DNA from: Symsagittifera roscoffensis
Taxonomy: Eukaryota > Xenacoelomorpha > Acoela > Convolutidae
Assembly: GCF_963678635.1 (NCBI RefSeq)
Contig: NC_087067.1
Coordinates: 12,013,716-12,077,715, forward strand
Direction: 5' to 3'
DNA: 64,000 bases
This document shows, in pieces, positions 59,191 through 64,000 of this stretch. Under the pieces are notes generated by a model that worked only from the letters and a program-made list of their open reading frames with translations, was not told the DNA's origin and ran no database searches. Position 1 is the stretch's first letter. Every line of letters starts with the position of its first letter. The translations under genes were made by a program, and so were the position numbers.

Positions 59191-59703
59191 CTAGCCGAAT
59201 CAAAATTTGAAGAATATTATTTCGAAAATGTGAACTGACTTGTCAACCACAACTAGTTTAACAGGCGAGGATGTTTCCGCAGCATGAACACTCGTTAAAC
59301 CAGTTATTGTTTACTGGCCAATTAACATCTTAAAAACAAGGTTCTAAAATTTTTGATCCAAAAAGTTCTTTTCAAATAGCTTCATTTGCCATGAATTTTA
59401 AATTTATGAACTTTCAGACCTTTATCTTGAACGACCACGGAGAAAACGGCCCAAACGTGAAGAAAAAATTCAAATATTTGAGCGTTGAAAACAAAATGTT
59501 GTCTTTGTTGTGCTTGTATACATAAAAAAAGCTCTTCACCTAAACTTTGTAAAGAGACATTAGCTAGCGAAGGCGAATTTTTTGGATTGTGTTTTATAAT
59601 ACAAGAAAAACGTCAGAAAATAACAAAACTGATCGAATGAAAACGAAAGACAATAACTTCGTTCGAAGAGAAAATCCAAATGCAAACTCAAATTAGGTCT
59701 TAC
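59191..59703. other. TRPC intron, 5' part
   Basis: Non-coding. The donor CAG|GTAAGA of the TRP_2 exon lies at 59704/59703. Confidence 0.5.
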
Positions 59704-60141
59704 CTGCGATACCAGTAATAAATTGATCGGCCAATGCCAACTGACAATGCGAGTGAGCTACGAACAACTTATGGCTCTCGTTGAGTGCCCTTTCTAGCCG
59801 ACAGAGTGGTTGGCCGACAGTTGGGTTGCCATCTGGTCCTTCTGTCATGCTCAACAACACCATTATGTCATCACTAGCTTCAACTGCATTTACAAACTCG
59901 GCCGAAAGGTTCTCGCAATGTTCTTCTATTTTCACGTACTCGTCGGCTAATTCGAGTTCGGCTTCGCTTAACCACCTGACTTTTTGAGACAGTTTGAAGC
60001 AGGAGTCTATGGGGTCAGGCGAGGTCAAGGCTATATAGGTGGGGCTGGATAGAGCCCTCATCAGGTCAATTCTAGCCCGGCAGTCCTGCAGACTGGCGCC
60101 TTCAATGTGGTGCGGAATCTCGAGAGGCGTGGCACCGTACT
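59704..60141 (-). CDS. TRPC channel, TRP_2-domain exon
   Basis: 438-nt exon encoding the cytoplasmic linker-helix (TRP_2) domain between the ankyrin repeats and S1. Acceptor tttgtgttttag precedes AG-TAC (60141); donor GCAG|GTAAGA at 59704. Hallmarks: EYGATPLEIPHHI, SLQDCRARIDLMRALSSPTY, ALTSPDPIDSCFKLSQKVRW, the DEYVKIEEHCENLSAEF helix, and FVAHSHCQLAL, matching the FVAHPNCQQ segment of TRPC proteins. It ends ITGIAG, in phase with GWRHK of the next exon. It has no duplicate in copy A. Upstream ankyrin exons were not found in 60.2-64 kb. Confidence 0.9.
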
Positions 60142-60538
60142 CTAAAACACAAATAAATATCATCGCGTATTCTATACCATTTTTGTCAAAAACTCATTTA
60201 CTAGGTTAGAAAAATTTATAAATATCCATCTTATTAATTGTAGATGTAAATATACATCTTAAAATATCTCAAAAAATCTTAGAAATAGAATTGCCATCAT
60301 TTGGATTTTGAATTATTAGCTCGAAATTTAAGTTTGGTAATTAGAAAACATTTTGGGCGTTTCTTCACCATGAGCAAAACTAGAAGCAAAAATTTCAGTT
60401 CGTATTCGATCCAATTGACATTGATATTAAGACTCGAAAAAAAAACTAAACGATGCTACTATTAAAAAATTATTCCAAACTTTTGACAGATCCCACGCCT
60501 CAAAATTTCCACGTTCAAATTGATATTAGAAACAAATG
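60142..60538. other. TRPC intron upstream of the TRP_2 exon
   Basis: No gene seen. Confidence 0.4.
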
Positions 60539-60546
60539 GTTTAAGG

Positions 60547-60973
60547 CAGGGGCGGATTTAGGGGGGGGGGGGGGGGTCGGACGCCCCCTCCCCCCCCCCC
60601 CCTCAGGGATTCGACCCCCTGCCGACCCAAAGGGTCCCCCCTTTGATACTTTTTCAGAAATCCATTTTCGGCCGACCGACCCTAAAATTTTTGTAAAGGC
60701 GCCTTTGGCGCCAATATATACCAACTTTGAGGGGGAGCGCGCGCCAAACAAAACGCGATTTTTTTTTGTCAAAATTTTTCAAAATGTGCCCAAAAACGGC
60801 TTTTTTGACTGTTTTTTCAAAAATTTGCCTGCGGCGCAGAAAATTTAGCCAAAATAGGGGCAAAACAGTGCTTTGGGAGAGCTCGAAAGATCAATTTGGT
60901 CGACCTAAAAAAAAAGGTCGTCCAAATTTTCGAATTTTTTTTTAAATCCGCCCCCCCCATCGAGAAAATCCTG
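60547..60973. mobile_element. hAT-type MITE with perfect 8-bp target duplication
   Basis: 427 bp from CAGGGGCGGATTTAGG to the inverted TCGAGAAAATCCTG. Flanked on both sides by GTTTAAGG (60539-60546 and 60974-60981). Internal blocks include the 'ttcgaccccctgccgaccca' box, GGCGCCTTTGGCGCC palindrome and 'gagggggagcgcgcgcc'. Long G and C runs lie at 60561-60602. Open frames crossing it (for example 60453-60848) are incidental. Confidence 0.85.
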
Positions 60974-62371
60974 GTTTAAGGTCAGCTCTTTTGTTAGGCC
61001 AGCCTTTTTTGTCGAGACAATTGACCATCGTTTATTCAAACCTAATTCCCGCAAAATCAAATTTCATATTTCAAAGTCAAGTAGTTTTTTTTTTCATGTG
61101 GGTTCTCATGTAAGAAAATAGACAAAAATCACAGCACTAAATAAATCGAACTTCAATGATCGAACTTTTGAAACACATTAAGTAATGATGATGTATGGCA
61201 GGGGCGGATCTAAGATTTTCTCGAGGGGGGATTTTTCAAAAAAAAATTGAAAACTTTGTCAACCCTTTTTTAGGCCGAAAAAATTGCTTTTCTGAGCTCT
61301 CCCAAAGCGCTAAAAAGACACTGATTAGGTCGCATTTTTTGCGCCGCAGGCAAAATTAAAAAAAAACGATCTAAGTCATTTTAAGGCTCTTTTTGGAAAA
61401 TTTTAATCGAAAAAAAAATTTAGGCTTGCGTTTCTCCCTCAAAATTAGTGAATATTGAGTATATGCATATTATATACTCAGCGATTTTTTGGTTGCAGCT
61501 ATTTTAAAATCCATTTTTGGCCGTACCGACCCTAAAATTTTTCTAAAGGCGCCTTTGGCGCCAATATACAATATATACCAACTTTGAGGGGGAGCGCGCG
61601 CCAAACAAAACGCGATTTTTTTTTGTCAAAATTTTTCAAAATGTGCCCAAAAACGGCTTTTTTGACTGTTTTTTTCAAAAATTTGCCTGCGGTGCAGAAA
61701 ATTTAGCCAAAATAGGGGCAAAACAGTGCTTTGGGAGAGCTCGAAAGATCAATTTGGTCGACCTAAAAAAAAAGGTCGTCCAAATTTTCGAATTTTTTTT
61801 TTAAATCCGCCCCCCCCATCGAGAAAATCCTGGTTTAAGGTCAGCTCTTTTGTTAGGCCAGCCCTTTTTTTGTCGAGACAATTGACCATCGTTTATTCAA
61901 ACCTAATTCCCTCAAAATCAAATTTCATATTTCAAAGTCAAGTAGTTTTTTTTTTCATGTGGGTTCTCATGTAAGAAAATAGACAAAAATCACAGCACTA
62001 AATAAATCGAACTTGAATGATCGAACTTTTGAAACACATTAAGTAATGATGATGTATGCAGGGGCGGATCTAAGATTTTCTCGAAGGGGGATTTTCAAAA
62101 AAAAATTGAAAACTTTGTCAACCCTTTTTTAGGCCGAAAAAAATTGCTTTTCTGAGCTCTCCCAAAGCGCTAAAAAGACACTGATTAGGTCGCATTTTTT
62201 TGCGCCGCAGGCAAAATTAAAAAAAAAACGATCTAAGGCATTTTAAGGCTCTTTTTGGAAAATTTTAATCGAAAAAAAATTTAGGCGCGCGCTTCTCCCT
62301 CAAAATTAGTGAATATTGAGTATATGCATATTATATACTCAGCGATTTTTTGGTTGCAGCTATTTTAAAAT
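60658..62371. repeat. Tandem duplication, about 850-865 bp units, spanning two hAT MITEs
   Basis: Unit 1 60658-61506, unit 2 61507-62371. Each holds the right half of one MITE, a spacer ('caattgaccatcgtttattc' region) and the left half of another MITE (CAGGGGCGGATCTAAG at 61199 and 62059). The units are nearly identical, so the duplication is recent. Confidence 0.9.
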
Positions 62372-62700
62372 TAACAGGTTATTTCATTGGCCCCCACTAT
62401 GCTGAGTGGGAATCAAAGCGTTTCATTAAATCAGAATATAAGGAGCGTTAGCTTAAAACTTAAACTTAAAATTTTCCAAACCTCACTGCCCTATATGGCC
62501 ATTTAAGTTTTTTCAACCGAATTTATTGCTTTCACTCAAAATACAAGATTCTTTGCTTATGCTCAGTTTGCTTCCAATCAAAATACAATAATTAATTTCT
62601 TAATTAGGACTTTTTGAAATTTGGATCCCCAGACAAGTTTCTATTTTTCAACTATATTTAAACAATAATTTTGTAAGATTATTTGAAATGTTCATCAGAA
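62372..62700. other. Non-coding interval
   Basis: Nothing recognisable. Confidence 0.4.
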
Positions 62701-62701
62701 T

Positions 62702-63187
62702 ACACCGGTGGATCTAGGATTTTCTCGAGGAGTGAGGCGTACCTTCAAAAAACTTTCGAAAATTTTGTCAACCTCTTGTATAATTTAGGGCGACCAAAAA
62801 CGATTTTCCGAGCTCTCCCGAAGCATTAAAAGACCCTGTTTTGGTCGAAATTTTCTGCGCCGCAGGCAGATTTGTGAAAAAACAGGCCACAAAAGGCATT
62901 CTTATGCACTTCTTGGAAAATTTGACCAAAAACTTTTTTTTTTGGTTCGCGCTGCCAGCTCATGTATATTTATACAGGGGTGGATCAAGGATTTTTTTTA
63001 AATCGACCAAATTGATTTTTCTGGCATTTTTTTGGCGCGCGCTCCCGCCTTAAAATTAGTATATATTGGCGCCGAAGGTACGTCACCAAAAATGGATATA
63101 ACAAAATAGTGCAAAGGGGGACCCTATGGGCCGGCAGGGGGTCGAATCCCTGAAGGGAACGTCCGCCCCCAAGCCCCCGCCCCCATA
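62702..63187. mobile_element. hAT-type MITE, rightmost copies
   Basis: Starts 'ccggtggatctaggattttc' and carries the family's 'gcgccgcaggcaga', 'ggcgcgcgctc' and 'agggggtcgaatccctga' blocks, ending in 'gtccgcccccaag'. A second partial start (caggggtggatcaagg, 62976) suggests nesting. Termini are degraded. Confidence 0.65.
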
Positions 63188-63269
63188 GATATATATACAA
63201 TTTCAAACTTATTGCTTCATAACTTACAAGAGCTTAATTTAAAGCATGAATATTTAGCTTTACTTGAGT

Positions 63270-63469
63270 NNNNNNNNNNNNNNNNNNNNNNNNNNNNNNN
63301 NNNNNNNNNNNNNNNNNNNNNNNNNNNNNNNNNNNNNNNNNNNNNNNNNNNNNNNNNNNNNNNNNNNNNNNNNNNNNNNNNNNNNNNNNNNNNNNNNNNN
63401 NNNNNNNNNNNNNNNNNNNNNNNNNNNNNNNNNNNNNNNNNNNNNNNNNNNNNNNNNNNNNNNNNNNNN
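63270..63469. other. Assembly gap (200 N)
   Basis: Exactly 200 unresolved bases, probably a fixed-size placeholder. Translations crossing it are meaningless. Confidence 0.98.
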
Positions 63470-64000
63470 ATTTCACTCAGGAGGGGACCGGCAACATACT
63501 CATTTATTTTAAATTAATGATGACTCAGTCATTGCCTAAATTATGGTGTTCAAAATAGTGTTTGATTTGAATGTTATCATATGATTTTTGTATCTTTTTT
63601 GCGGTTTTTTGAAATAGTTCATTGAAACAAGCTTGATAAACAAAAAGTACTTGGTGTTGGTTTTTATCTCGTACGAAAGAAAAATTTGAATGCGTTTCAT
63701 TTTTGGCCGAATTGACACTCCGGTCATTTTTTCACTTCGCGCTGAATTTTGGTTTTGAAGAGCGAACGGTTGGTCAACAATGATGACAAAAAGGCACACC
63801 ATCTCAATTCTCGATTCTGATTGGTTGTAAAGTAGTTTTTCCGATTCATGTGGTGACGGAGTGTAAGTTAACATAAAAAAGAACAATTTTTATGAGATCA
63901 TATGAAAGCTTTGTAAATTTATAGCTTTAGCCATGTTTCATGGTATACTTCTAACTTCGGCACAAAAATATATGCTTAAAAGTTGTATTTGATAGCTAAG
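63470..64000. other. Non-coding tail of the window
   Basis: A 116-codon minus-strand open frame (63536-63886) has no recognisable domain. No ankyrin-repeat exon seen. Confidence 0.4.

Noticed and set aside
60453-60848. 131-codon open frame with Pro-rich stretch, and its antisense partners
   Set aside because: Runs through the G/C tracts of a hAT MITE. The proline and glycine runs are translated homopolymers.
63212-63517. Open frames across the N run
   Set aside because: Composed of unresolved bases.

Overview
This is a metazoan (invertebrate) nuclear draft scaffold: AT-rich, intron-bearing, crowded with transposon relics, and carrying one assembly gap of 200 N. Two host gene families are recognisable, a heparan-sulfate 3-O-sulfotransferase-like protein and a TRPC cation channel. 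Both are animal families. I cannot name the species.

Layout. 419-877 is a terminal sulfotransferase-like exon (+). 0.9-7.8 kb is repeat debris: a TIR element family, two tRNA-like/hairpin repeats and a decayed Tc1/mariner-like element. 7.8-15.0 kb is a three-unit tandem array (unit about 2.7 kb). Each unit carries hAT-like sequence and a palindrome-bounded minisatellite element. 15.6-27.6 kb (copy A) and 30.7-49.6 kb (copy B) are a large direct duplication of the 3' part of a minus-strand TRPC gene plus its downstream DNA. Both copies hold the same decayed FLYWCH-MULE transposase. Copy B also contains a 7.17-kb Ty3/gypsy-like LTR retrotransposon (31865-39037) with 5-bp target duplications, broken reading frames and a catalytic substitution in RNase H. 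Copies A and B are separated by 3.1 kb of AT-rich DNA with minisatellites.

The better TRPC gene runs right to left. Its TRP_2-domain exon is 59704-60141, its channel exon 49081-50320 and its long coiled-coil C-tail exon 46684-48208. All three splice phases agree. The ankyrin exons lie outside the window or beyond the gap. Copy A has an intact C-tail exon, but its channel exon is cut off between S5 and the pore. Copy A and B coding sequence differs mostly at synonymous positions, so either both copies are constrained or A and B are two haplotypes placed side by side by the assembly. The right end (58.7-63.2 kb) is packed with hAT MITEs, one with perfect 8-bp target duplications and two merged into an 860-bp tandem duplication.

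The most notable signals are the constrained partial TRPC duplicate with its MITE-cut junction, the duplicated polypurine tract in one LTR of the retrotransposon, the hairpin/tRNA-like repeat pair, and the minisatellite carried inside a foldback element.
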